A DNA stretch of 64,000 nucleotides from Euwallacea fornicatus (Eukaryota; Arthropoda; Insecta; Coleoptera; Curculionidae), in assembly GCF_040115645.1 (NCBI RefSeq), contig NW_027096026.1, forward strand, positions 744,001 through 808,000, in the 5' to 3' direction. A program made the translations under genes and the position numbers. The notes beneath the pieces were generated by a model. The model was not told the origin of the DNA, searched no databases, and saw nothing but the letters and a program-made list of their open reading frames with translations. Each line of letters opens with the position of its first letter. Positions within the stretch are counted from its first letter, which is position 1. Below are positions 52,397 through 64,000 of this stretch, one piece after another.

Positions 52397-55300
52397 GTGT
52401 TGTGTCAGGTGAAAGATCTCGTCGAGCTGATTAATTTGATACTTTGTTTAAGACATTTGGTCATCATTTGTCGAAGTAATCGAGCTTCAAAATTTGAGTG
52501 TTTGAGCACTTAAAGTAGTCTTTTTCTTGGAAATTCAACAAGATGCAATCATGATGTGTAGTGTCATCTGAAAGATCTCGTCGAGCTGATTAATCTGACG
52601 TTTTGTTTAACACATTTGGTCATCATTTGTCGAAGTTATCGAGCTTCAAAGTTAGAAAAGTCACACAATTTGAGTGTTTCAGCACTTAAAGTACTCTTTT
52701 TCTTGGAAATTCAACAAGATGCAATCATGATGTGTTGTGTCATCTGAAAGATCTCGTCGAGCTGATTAATCTGACGTTTTGTTTAACACATTTGGTCATC
52801 ATTTGTCGAAGTTATCGAGCTTCAAAGTTAGAAAAGTCACACAATTTGAGTGTTTCAGCACTTAAAGTACTCTTTTTCTTGGAAATTCAACAAGATGCAA
52901 TCATGATGTGTAGTGTCATCTGAAAGACCTCGTCGAGCTGATTAATCTGACGTTTTGTTTAACACATTTGGTCATCATTTGTCGAAGTTATCGAGCTTCA
53001 AAGTTAGAAAAGTCACACAATTTGAGTGTTTCAGCACTTAAAGTACTCTTTTTCTTGGAAATTCAACAAGATGCAATCATGATGTGTTGTGTCATCTGAA
53101 AGACCTCGTCGAGCTGATTAATCTGACGTTTTGTTTAACACATTTGGTCATCATTTGTCGAAGTTATCGAGCTTCAAAGTTAGAAAAGTCACACAATTTG
53201 AGTGTTTCAGCACTTAAAGTACTCTTTTTCTTGGAAATTCAACAAGATGCAATCATGATGTGTAGTGTCATCTGAAAGACCTCGTCGAGCTGATTAATCT
53301 GACGTTTTGTTTAACACATTTGGTCATCATTTGTCGAAGTTATCGAGCTTCAAAGTTAGAAAAGTCACACAATTTGAGTGTTTCAGCACTTAAAGTACTC
53401 TTTTTCTTGGAAATTCAACAAGATGCAATCATGATGTGTAGTGTCATCTGAAAGATCTCGTCGAGCTGATTAATCTGACGTTTAGTTTAACACATTTGGT
53501 CATCATTTGTCGAAGTTATCGAGCTTCAAAGTTAGAAAAGTCACACAATTTGAGTGTTTCAGCACTTAAAGTACTCTTTTTCTTGGAAATTCAACAAGAT
53601 GCAATCATGATGTGTAGTGTCATCTGAAAGATCTCGTCGAGCTGATTAATCTGACGTTTAGTTTAACACATTTGGTCATCATTTGTCGAAGTTATCGAGC
53701 TTCAAAGTTAGAAAAGTCACACAATTTGAGTGTTTCAGCACTTAAAGTACTCTTTTTCTTGGAAATTCAACAAGATGCAATCATGATGTGTTGTGTCATC
53801 TGAAAGATCTCGTCGAGCTGATTAATCTGACGTTTTGTTTAACACATTTGGTCATCATTTGTCGAAGTTATCGAGCTTCAAAGTTAGAAAAGTCACACAA
53901 TTTGAGTGTTTCAGCACTTAAAGTACTCTTTTTCTTGGAAATTCAACAAGATGCAATCATGATGTGTAGTGTCATCTGAAAGACCTCGTCGAGCTGATTA
54001 ATCTGACGTTTTGTTTAACACATTTGGTCATCATTTGTCGAAGTTATCGAGCTTCAAAGTTAGAAAAGTCACACAATTTGAGTGTTTCAGCACTTAAAGT
54101 ACTCTTTTTCTTGGAAATTCAACAAGATGCAATCATGATGTGTAGTGTCATCTGAAAGATCTCGTCGAGCTGATTAATCTGACGTTTAGTTTAACACATT
54201 TGGTCATCATTTGTCGAAGTTATCGAGCTTCAAAGTTAGAAAAGTCACACAATTTGAGTGTTTCAGCACTTAAAGTAGTCTTTTTCTTGGAAATTCAACA
54301 AGATGCAATCATGATGTGTTGTGTCATCTGAAAGATCTCGTCGAGCTGATTAATCTGACGTTTTGTTTAAGACATTTGGTCATCGTTTGTCGAAGTTATC
54401 GAGCTTCAAAGTTAGAAAAGTCACACAATTTGAGTGTTTCAGCACTTAAAGTACTCTTTTTCTTGGAAATTCAACAAGATGCAATCATGATGTGTTGTGT
54501 CATGTGAAAGATCTCGTCGAGCTGATTAATTTGATACTTTGTTTAAGACATTTGGTCATCATTTGTCGAAGTAATCGAGCTTCAAAATTTGAGTGTTTGA
54601 GCACTTAAAGTAGTCTTTTTCTTGGAAATTCAACAAGATGCAATCATGATGTGTTGCGTCATCTGAAAGATCTCGTCGAGCTGATTAATCTGACGTTTTG
54701 TTTAAGACATTTGGTCAACATTTGTCGAAGTTATCGAGCTTCAAAGTTAGAAAAGTCACACAATTTGAGTGTTTCAGCACTTAAAGTACTCTTTTTCTTG
54801 GAAATTCAACAAGATGCAATCATGATGTGTTGTGTCATGTGAAAGATCTCGTCGAGCTGATTAATTTGATACTTTGTTTAAGACATTTGGTCATCATTTG
54901 TCGAAGTTATCGAGCTTCAAAATTTGAGTGTTTGAGCACTTAAAGTACTATTTTTCTTGGAAATTCAACAAGATGCAATCATGATGTGTAGTGTCATCTG
55001 AAAGATCTCGTCGAGCTGATTAATCTGACGTTTTGTTTAAGACATTTGGTCAACATTTGTCGAAGTTATCGAGCTTCAAAGTTAGAAAAGTCACACAATT
55101 TGAGTGTTTCAGCACTTAAAGTACTCTTTTTCTTGGAAATTCAACAAGATGCAATCATGATGTGTAGTGTCATCTGAAAGATCTCGTCGAGCTGATTAAT
55201 CTGACGTTTTGTTTAAGACATTTGGTCAACATTTGTCGAAGTTATCGAGCTTCAAAGTTAGAAAAGTCACACAATTTGAGTGTTTCAGCACTTAAAGTAC

Positions 55301-57080
55301 TCTTTTTCTTGGAAATTCAACAAGATGCAATCATGATGTGTTGTGTCATGTGAAAGATCTCGTCGAGCTGATTAATTTGATACTTTGTTTAAGACATTTG
55401 GTCATCATTTGTCGAAGTTATCGAGCTTCAAAATTTGAGTGTTTGAGCACTTAAAGTACTATTTTTCTTGGAAATTCAACAAGATGCAATCATGATGTGT
55501 AGTGTCATCTGAAAGATCTCGTCGAGCTGATTAATCTGACGTTTTGTTTAAGACATTTGGTCAACATTTGTCGAAGTTATCGAGCTTCAAAGTTAGAAAA
55601 GTCACACAATTTGAGTGTTTCAGCACTTAAAGTACTCTTTTTCTTGGAAATTCAACAAGATGCAATCATGATGTGTAGTGTCATCTGAAAGATCTCGTCG
55701 AGCTGATTAATCTGACGTTTTGTTTAAGACATTTGGTCAACATTTGTCGAAGTTATCGAGCTTCAAAGTTAGAAAAGTCACACAATTTGAGTGTTTCAGC
55801 ACTTAAAGTACTCTTTTTCTTGGAAATTCAACAAGATGCAATCATGATGTGTTGTGTCATCTGAAAGATCTCGTCGAGCTGATTAATCTGACGTTTTGTT
55901 TAACACATTTGGTCATCATTTGTCGAAGTTATCGAGCTTCAAAGTTAGAAAAGTCACACAATTTGAGTGTTTCAGCACTTAAAGTACTCTTTTTCTTGGA
56001 AATTCAACAAGATGCAATCATGATGTGTTGTGTCATCTGAAAGACCTCGTCGAGCTGATTAATCTGACGTTTTGTTTAACACATTTGGTCATCATTTGTC
56101 GAAGTTATCGAGCTTCAAAGTTAGAAAAGTCACACAATTTGAGTGTTTCAGCACTTAAAGTACTCTTTTTCTTGGAAATTCAACAAGATGCAATCATGAT
56201 GTGTAGTGTCATCTGAAAGACCTCGTCGAGCTGATTAATCTGACGTTTTGTTTAACACATTTGGTCATCATTTGTCGAAGTTATCGAGCTTCAAAGTTAG
56301 AAAAGTCACACAATTTGAGTGTTTCAGCACTTAAAGTACTCTTTTTCGTAGAAAATCAACAAGATGCAATCATGATGTGTTGTGTCATCTGAAAGATCTC
56401 GTCGAGCTGATTAATCTGACGTTTTGTTTAACACATTTGGTCATCATTTGTCGAAGTTATCGAGCTTCAAAGTTAGAAAAGTCACACAATTTGAGTGTTT
56501 CAGCACTTAAAGTACTCTTTTTCTTGGAAATTCAACAAGATGCAATCATGATGCGTAGTGTCATCTGAAAGACCTCGTCGAGCTGATTAATCTGACGTTT
56601 TGTTTAACACATTTGGTCATCATTTGTCGAAGTTATCGAGCTTCAAAGTTAGAAAAGTCACACAATTTGAGTGTTTCAGCACTTAAAGTACTCTTTTTCT
56701 TGGAAATTCAACAAGATGCAATCATGATGCGTAGTGTCATCTGAAAGACCTCGTCGAGCTGATTAATCTGACGTTTTGTTTAACAGATTTGGTCATCATT
56801 TGTCGAAGTTCTCGAGCTTCAAAGTTAGAAAAGTCACACAATTTGAGTGTTTCAGCACTTAAAGTACTCTTTTTCTTGGAAATTCAACAAGATGCAATCA
56901 TGATGTGTTGTGTCATCTGAAAGATCTCGTCGAGCTGATTAATCTGACGTTTTGTTTAAGACATTTGGTCATCATTTGTCGAAGTTATCGAGCTTCAAAG
57001 TTAGAACAGTCACACAATTTGAGTGTTTGAGCACTTAAAGTACTCTTTTTCTTAGAAAATCAACAAGATGCAATCATGAT
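52397..57080 (+). repeat. Array block: mixed units with a 511-bp short-long-long trimer
   Basis: Short units return here at 52397, 54492, 54827 and 55338. From 54827 the order is short-long-long, repeated at 511 bp (54827, 55338, 55849), with the long units of the gtcaacatttg type and the short units carrying actatttttcttgg. The same trimer occurs at 37397-38066 and in its 6,075-bp copy from 43472. Confidence 0.75.
55855..56865 (+). repeat. Second copy of the 49-50-kb marker segment
   Basis: It shares the gcgtagtg, taacagatttgg and gttctcgag variants and a cgtagaaaatc unit (near 56348, matching near 49728) at a constant 6,620-bp offset. Confidence 0.8.
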
Positions 57081-60000
57081 GTGTTGTGTCATGTGAAAGA
57101 TCTCGTCGAGCTGATTAATTTGATACTTTGTTTAAGACATTTGGTCATCATTTGTCGAAGTTATCGAGCTTCAAAGTTAGAACAGTCACACAATTTGAGT
57201 GTTTCAGCACTTAAAGTAGTCTTTTTCTTGGAAATTCAACAAGATGCAATCATGATGTGTTGTGTCATCTGAAAGATCTCGTCGAGCTGATTAATCTGAC
57301 GTTTTGTTTAACACATTTGGTCATCATTTGTCGAAGTTATCGAGCTTCAAAGTTAGAAAAGTCACACAATTTGAGTGTTTCAACACTTAAAGTACTCTTT
57401 TTCTTGGAAATTCAACAAGATGCAATCATGATGTGTTGTGTCATCTGAAAGATCTCGTCGAGCTGATTAATCTGACGTTTTGTTTAAGACATTTGGTCAT
57501 CGTTTGTCGAAGTTATCGAGCTTCAAAGTTAGAAAAGTCACACAATTTGAGTGTTTCAACACTTAAAGTACTCTTTTTCTTGGAAATTCAACAAGATGCA
57601 ATCATGATGTGTTGTGTCATCTGAAAGATCTCGTCGAGCTGATTAATCTGACGTTTTGTTTAACACATTTGGTCATCATTTGTCGAAGTTATCGAGCTTC
57701 AAAGTTAGAAAAGTCACACAATTTGAGTGTTTCAGCACTTAAAGTACTCTTTTTCTTGGAAATTCAACAAGATGCAATCATGATGTGTTGTGTCATCTGA
57801 AAGATCTCGTCGAGCTGATTAATCTGACGTTTTGTTTAAGACATTTGGTCATCGTTTGTCGAAGTTATCGAGCTTCAAAGTTAGAAAAGTCACACAATTT
57901 GAGTGTTTCAACACTTAAAGTACTCTTTTTCTTGGAAATTCAACAAGATGCAATCATGATGTGTAGTGTCATCTGAAAGACCTCGTCGAGCTGATTAATC
58001 TGACGTTTTGTTTAACACATTTGGTCATCATTTGTCGAAGTTATCGAGCTTCAAAATTTGAGTGTTTGAGCACTTAAAGTAGTCTTTTTCTTGGAAATTC
58101 AACAAGATGCAATCATGATGTGTTTTGTCATGTGAAAGATCTCGTCGAGCTGATTAATTTGATACTTTGTTTAAGACATTTGGTCATCATTTGTCGAAGT
58201 TATCGAGCTTCAAAGTTAGAAAAGTCACACAATTTGAGTGTTTCAACACTTAAAGTACTCTTTTTCTTGGAAATTCAACAAGATGCAATCATGATGTGTT
58301 GTGTCATGTGAAAGATCTCGTCGAGCTGATTAATTTGATACTTTGTTTAAGACATTTGGTCATCATTTGTCGAAGTTATCGAGCTTCAAAGTTAGAAAAG
58401 TCACACAATTTGAGTGTTTCAACACTTAAAGTACTCTTTTTCTTGGAAATTCAACAAGATGCAATCATGATGTGTAGTGTCATCTGAAAGACCTCGTCGA
58501 GCTGATTAATCTGACGTTTTGTTTAACACATTTGGTCATCATTTGTCGAAGTTATCGAGCTTCAAAATTTGAGTGTTTGAGCACTTAAAGTAGTCTTTTT
58601 CTTGGAAATTCAACAAGATGCAATCATGATGTGTTGTGTCATGTGAAAGATCTCGTCGAGCTGATTAATTTGATACTTTGTTTAAGACATTTGGTCATCA
58701 TTTGTCGAAGTTATCGAGCTTCAAAGTTAGAAAAGTCACACAATTTGAGTGTTTCAACACTTAAAGTACTCTTTTTCTTGGAAATTCAACAAGATGCAAT
58801 CATGATGTGTAGTGTCATCTGAAAGACCTCGTCGAGCTGATTAATCTGACGTTTTGTTTAACACATTTGGTCATCATTTGTCGAAGTTATCGAGCTTCAA
58901 AGTTAGAAAAGTCACACAATTTGAGTGTTTCAACACTTAAAGTACTCTTTTTCTTGGAAATTCAACAAGATGCAATCATGATGTGTTGTGTCATCTGAAA
59001 GATCTCGTCGAGCTGATTAATCTGACGTTTTGTTTAAGACATTTGGTCATCGTTTGTCGAAGTTATCGAGCTTCAAAGTTAGAAAAGTCACACAATTTGA
59101 GTGTTTCAACACTTAAAGTACTCTTTTTCTTGGAAATTCAACAAGATGCAATCATGATGTGTTGTGTCATCTGAAAGATCTCGTCGAGCTGATTAATCTG
59201 ACGTTTTGTTTAAGACATTTGGTCATCGTTTGTCGAAGTTATCGAGCTTCAAAGTTAGAAAAGTCACACAATTTGAGTGTTTCAACACTTAAAGTACTCT
59301 TTTTCTTGGAAATTCAACAAGATGCAATCATGATGTGTTGTGTCATCTGAAAGATCTCGTCGAGCTGATTAATCTGACGTTTTGTTTAAGACATTTGGTC
59401 ATCGTTTGTCGAAGTTATCGAGCTTCAAAGTTAGAAAAGTCACACAATTTGAGTGTTTCAGCACTTAAAGTACTCTTTTTCTTGGAAATTCAACAAGATG
59501 CAATCATGATGTGTAGTGTCATCTGAAAGACCTCGTCGAGCTGATTAATCTGACGTTTTGTTTAACACATTTGGTCATCATTTGTCGAAGTTATCGAGCT
59601 TCAAAATTTGAGTGTTTGAGCACTTAAAGTAGTCTTTTTCTTGGAAATTCAACAAGATGCAATCATGATGTGTTGTGTCATGTGAAAGATCTCGTCGAGC
59701 TGATTAATTTGATACTTTGTTTAAGACATTTGGTCATCATTTGTCGAAGTTATCGAGCTTCAAAGTTAGAAAAGTCACACAATTTGAGTGTTTCAGCACT
59801 TAAAGTACTCTTTTTCTTAGAAAATCAACAAGATGCAATCATGATGTGTTATGTCATGTGAAAGATCTCGTCGAGCTGAGTAATCTGACGTTTTGTTTAA
59901 GACATTTAGTCATCATTTGTCGAAGTTATCGAGCTTCAAAATTTGAGTGTTTCAGCACTTAAAGTACTCTTTTTCTTGGAAATTCAACAAGATGCAATCA

Positions 60001-62065
60001 TGATGTGTAGTGTCATCTGAAAGACCTCGTCGAGCTGATTAATCTGACGTTTTGTTTAACACATTTGGTCATCATTTGTCGAAGTTATCGAGCTTCAAAG
60101 TTAGAAAAGTCACACAATTTGAGTGTTTCAGCACTTAAAGTACTCTTTTTCTTGGAAATTCAACAAGATGCAATCATGATGTGTTGTGTCATCTGAAAGA
60201 TCTCGTCGAGCTGATTAATCTGACGTTTTGTTTAACACATTTGGTCATCATTTGTCGAAGTTATCGAGCTTCAAAGTTAGAAAAGTCACACAATTTGAGT
60301 GTTTCAGCACTTAAAGTACTCTTTTTCTTGGAAATTCAACAAGATGCAATCATGATGTGTTGTGTCATCTGAAAGATCTCGTCGAGCTGATTAATCTGAC
60401 GTTTTGTTTAACACATTTGGTCATCATTTGTCGAAGTTATCGAGCTTCAAAATTAGAAAAGTCACACAATTTGAGTGTTTCAGCACTTAAAGTACTCTTT
60501 TTCTTGGAAATTCAACAAGATGCAATCATGATGTGTTGTGTCATCTGAAAGATCTCGTCGAGCTGATTAATCTGACGTTTTGTTTAAGACATTTGGTCAT
60601 CGTTTGTCGAAGTTATCGAGCTTCAAAGTTAGAAAAGTCACACAATTTGAGTGTTTCAACACTTAAAGTACTCTTTTTCTTGGAAATTCAACAAGATGCA
60701 ATCATGATGTGTTGTGTCATCTGAAAGATCTCGTCGAGCTGATTAATCTGACGTTTTGTTTAAGACATTTGGTCATCGTTTGTCGAAGTTATCGAGCTTC
60801 AAAGTTAGAAAAGTCACACAATTTGAGTGTTTCAACACTTAAAGTACTCTTTTTCTTGGAAATTCAACAAGATGCAATCATGATGTGTTGTGTCATCTGA
60901 AAGATCTCGTCGAGCTGATTAATCTGACGTTTTGTTTAAGACATTTGGTCATCGTTTGTCGAAGTTATCGAGCTTCAAAGTTAGAAAAGTCACACAATTT
61001 GAGTGTTTCAACACTTAAAGTACTCTTTTTCTTGGAAATTCAACAAGATGCAATCATGATGTGTTGTGTCATCTGAAAGATCTCGTCGAGCTGATTAATC
61101 TGACGTTTTGTTTAACACATTTGGTCATCATTTGTCGAAGTTATCGAGCTTCAAAGTTAGAAAAGTCACACAATTTGAGTGTTTCAGCACTTAAAGTACT
61201 CTTTTTCTTGGAAATTCAACAAGATGCAATCATGATGTGTAGTGTCATCTGAAAGACCTCGTCGAGCTGATTAATCTGACGTTTTGTTTAACACATTTGG
61301 TCATCATTTGTCGAAGTTATCGAGCTTCAAAATTTGAGTGTTTGAGCACTTAAAGTAGTCTTTTTCTTGGAAATTCAACAAGATGCAATCATGATGTGTT
61401 GTGTCATGTGAAAGATCTCGTCGAGCTGATTAATTTGATACTTTGTTTAAGACATTTGGTCATCATTTGTCGAAGTTATCGAGCTTCAAAGTTAGAAAAG
61501 TCACACAATTTGAGTGTTTCAGCACTTAAAGTACTCTTTTTCTTAGAAAATCAACAAGATGCAATCATGATGTGTTATGTCATGTGAAAGATCTCGTCGA
61601 GCTGAGTAATCTGACGTTTTGTTTAAGACATTTTGTCATCATTTGTCGAAGTTATCGAGCTTCAAAATTTGAGTGTTTGAGCACTTAAAGTACTATTTTT
61701 CTTGGAAATTCAACAAGATGCAATCATGATGTGTTGTGTCATCTGAAAGATCTCGTCGAGCTGATTAATCTGACGTTTTGTTTAAGACATTTGGTCATCG
61801 TTTGTCGAAGTTATCGAGCTTCAAAGTTAGAAAAGTCACACAATTTGAGTGTTTCAGCACTTAAAGTACTCTTTTTCTTGGAAATTCAACAAGATGCAAT
61901 CATGATGTGTTGTGTCATCTGAAAGATCTCGTCGAGCTGATTAATCTGACGTTTTGTTCAACACATTTGGTCATCATTTGTCGAAGTTATCGAGCTTCAA
62001 AATTTGAGTGTTTCAGCACTTAAAGTACTCTTTTTCTTGGAAATTCAACAAGATGCAATCATGAT
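57081..62065 (+). repeat. Array block rich in the caacactt variant, with a 1,726-bp duplication
   Basis: Many units have gtttcaacactt in place of gtttcagcactt. Units at 58983, 59159, 59335, 59670 and the tgttatg/gagtaatc short unit at 59846 correspond to 60709, 60885, 61061, 61396 and 61572, offset 1,726 bp (eight long plus two short units). The copies differ at several sites (acatttagtc versus acattttgtc; unit 59335 versus 61061), so this pair is older or converted. The first units (56905-57256) carry gttagaacagtc, a private marker, and one is a long unit with gtttgagcac. Confidence 0.75.
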
Positions 62066-63950
62066 GTGTTGTGTCATGTGAAAGATCTCGTCGAGCTGAT
62101 TAATCTGACGTTTTGTTTAACACATTTGGTCATCATTTGTCGAAGTTATCGAGCTTCAAAGTTAGAAAAGTCACACAATTTGAGTGTTTCAGCACTTAAA
62201 GTACTCTTTTTCTTGGAAATTCAACAAGATGCAATCATGATGTGTTGTGTCATCTGAAAGACCTCGTCGAGCTGATTAATCTGACGTTTTGTTTAAGACA
62301 TTTGGTCATCGTTTGTCGAAGTTATCGAGCTTCAAAGTTAGAAAAGTCACACAATTTGAGTGTTTCAGCACTTAAAGTACTCTTTTTCTTGGAAATTCAA
62401 CAAGATGCAATCATGATGTGTTGTGTCATGTGAAAGATCTCGTCGAGCTGATTAATTTGATACTTTGTTTAAGACATTTGGTCATCATTTGTCGAAGTAA
62501 TCGAGCTTCAAAATTTGAGTGTTTGAGCACTTAAAGTAGTCTTTTTCTTGGAAATTCAACAAGATGCAATCATGATGTGTTGTGTCATCTGAAAGATCTC
62601 GTCGAGCTGATTAATCTGACGTTTTGTTTAACACATTTGGTCATCATTTGTCGAAGTTATCGAGCTTCAAAGTTAGAAAAGTCACACAATTTGAGTGTTT
62701 CAGCACTTAAAGTACTCTTTTTCTTGGAAATTCAACAAGATGCAATCATGATGTGTTGTGTCATCTGAAAGATCTCGTCGAGCTGATTAATCTGACGTTT
62801 TGTTTAACACATTTGGTCATCATTTGTCGAAGTTATCGAGCTTCAAAGTTAGAAAAGTCACACAATTTGAGTGTTTCAGCACTTAAAGTACTCTTTTTCT
62901 TGGAAATTCAACAAGATGCAATCATGATGTGTAGTGTCATCTGAAAGACCTCGTCGAGCTGATTAATCTGACGTTTTGTTTAACACATTTGGTCATCATT
63001 TGTCGAAGTTATCGAGCTTCAAAGTTAGAAAAGTCACACAATTTGAGTGTTTCAGCACTTAAAGTACTCTTTTTCGTAGAAAATCAACAAGATGCAATCA
63101 TGATGTGTTGTGTCATGTGAAAGATCTCGTCGAGCTGATTAATCTAACGTTTTGTTTAAGACATTTGGTCATCGTTTGTCGAAGTTATCGAGCTTCAAAG
63201 TTAGAAAAGTCACACAATTTGAGTGTTTCAGCACTTAAAGTACTCTTTTTCTTGGAAATTCAACAAGATGCAATCATGATGTGTTGTGTCATCTGAAAGA
63301 TCTCGTCGAGCTGATTAATTTGATACTTTGTTTAAGACATTTGGTCATCATTTGTCGAAGTTATCGAGCTTCAAAATTTGAGTGTTTGAGCACTTAAAGT
63401 AGTCTTTTTCTTGGAAATTCAACAAGATGCAATCATGATGTGTTGTGTCATCTGAAAGATCTCGTCGAGCTGATTAATTTGATACTTTGTTTAAGACATT
63501 TGGTCATCATTTGTCGAAGTTATCGAGCTTCAAAATTTGAGTGTTTGAGCACTTAAAGTAGTCTTTTTCTTGGAAATTCAACAAGATGCAATCATGATGT
63601 GTAGTGTCATCTGAAATACCTCGTCGAGCTGATTAATCTGACGTTTTGTTTAAGACATTTGGTCATCGTTTGTCGAAGTTATCGAGCTTCAAAGTTAGAA
63701 AAGTCACACAATTTGAGTGTTTCAGCACTTAAAGTACTCTTTTTCTTGGAAATTCAACAAGATGCAATCATGATGTGTTGTGTCATGTGAAAGATCTCGT
63801 CGAGCTGATTAATCTAACGTTTTGTTTAAGACATTTGGTCATCGTTTGTCGAAGTTATCGAGCTTCAAAGTTAGAAAAGTCACACAATTTGAGTGTTTCA
63901 GCACTTAAAGTACTCTTTTTCTTGGAAATTCAACAAGATGCAATCATGAT
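62066..63950 (+). repeat. Array block at the right end, with a 670-bp spaced pair
   Basis: Mixed long and short units. The gattaatctaacg long units at 63105 and 63775 are identical in type and lie 670 bp apart, with two short units and one long unit between them. A private change, gaaatacctcg, lies near 63616. Confidence 0.8.
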
Positions 63951-64000
63951 GTGTTGTGTCATCTGAAAGATCTCGTCGAGCTGATTAATTTGATACTTTG
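63951..64000 (+). repeat. Partial satellite monomer at the right edge
   Basis: The window ends 50 bp into a unit of the gattaatttgatacttt type, so the array continues to the right. Confidence 0.95.

Larger units (their letters stand above)
1..64000 (+). repeat. Satellite DNA array of 176-bp and 159-bp monomers, spanning the whole window
   Basis: Seen: the same unit recurs head to tail, in one orientation, from the first to the last base. Landmark words such as gatgcaatcatgatg and tcgtcgagctga recur every 176 or 159 bp. Taking the GTG after tcatgat as unit start, the 63,908 bp from 43 to 63951 equal 280 x 176 plus 92 x 159. Counting each interval separately also gives 92 short units, so no other net length change exists. 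Copies differ mostly by substitutions at a limited set of sites. Known: unit length near one nucleosome plus linker, tens of kilobases of copies and local higher-order order are typical of eukaryotic centromeric or heterochromatic satellites. Inference: this is such a satellite. The family name and host are not established, and both ends of the array lie outside the window. Confidence 0.99.

Noticed and set aside
1..64000. CRISPR array
   Set aside because: The repeats are 159-176 bp, contiguous and without unique spacers; no cas genes are present.
1..64000. Arrayed tRNA, 5S rRNA or snRNA genes
   Set aside because: No A/B box pair with cloverleaf arms and no 5S internal control region could be recognised. 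The T-rich ctttttctt is part of the satellite and could act as a Pol III stop only by chance.
1..64000. Transposon insertions or long terminal repeats within the array
   Set aside because: Unit phase is kept across every interval, leaving no room for an insertion, and no unrelated sequence was seen.
1..64000. Inverted or strand-switched units
   Set aside because: All landmark words were seen on the + strand in the same order; no reversed unit was noticed. A dot-plot would confirm this.
1..64000. Bacterial or phage origin suggested by GTG-started open frames
   Set aside because: 64 kb of nucleosome-length satellite with no gene is not a prokaryotic arrangement; the frames are explained by the repeat.

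Overview
The whole window is one uninterrupted satellite DNA array. Every base belongs to a head-to-tail tandem repeat on the + strand. The array runs off both ends of the window, and I see no gene, RNA gene, transposon, spacer or unrelated insertion. The monomer comes in two lengths: a 176-bp long form and a 159-bp short form lacking one fixed 17-bp block. From the monomer start at 43 to the one at 63951, every spacing between landmarks resolves into 176s and 159s. The total is 280 long plus 92 short units (372 monomers), with a partial unit at each end. The long consensus is about 36% G+C (by hand count A 50, T 63, G 35, C 28), and CpG is not depleted.

This is the architecture of a eukaryotic, probably centromeric or other heterochromatic, satellite: a nucleosome-sized unit, tens of kilobases of tandem copies, and nested local higher-order duplications. 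I do not recognise the sequence well enough to name a species or a published family. A plant or an invertebrate is plausible. The sequence alone cannot show centromere function.

Layout. 1-5743 is a mixed long/short block with a 528-bp trimer duplication. 5744-13298 holds a 3,719-bp, 22-monomer segment in two apparently exact tandem copies, followed by a 1,005-bp duplication to about 14.1 kb. About 15.3-18.5 kb holds 670-bp and 1,039-bp tandem duplications. About 19.1-22.6 kb holds a 2,379-bp segment duplicated with one monomer lost by in-register fusion. About 24.0-31.5 kb holds a roughly 3.9-4.1-kb duplication with one monomer gained. 31603-35180 holds a 1,709-bp tandem duplication. About 35.2-37.2 kb is an 863-bp pentamer series. 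About 36.5-48.1 kb holds a 6,075-bp, 35-monomer duplication. 45005-52396 is a pure run of 42 long units with partly dimeric (352-bp) order. About 52.4-64.0 kb is mixed again, with a 1,726-bp duplication and a distant copy of a 49-50-kb segment.

Short units are frequent on the left (68 of 92 lie before about 35.3 kb) and scarce on the right. Sequence variants are shared by blocks of neighbours, which is the mark of repeated unequal exchange and conversion. Most long units contain a 63-codon open frame, but it starts on GTG, shifts frame at each long unit and is cut by stops in many copies, so I treat it as a by-product and annotate no protein.
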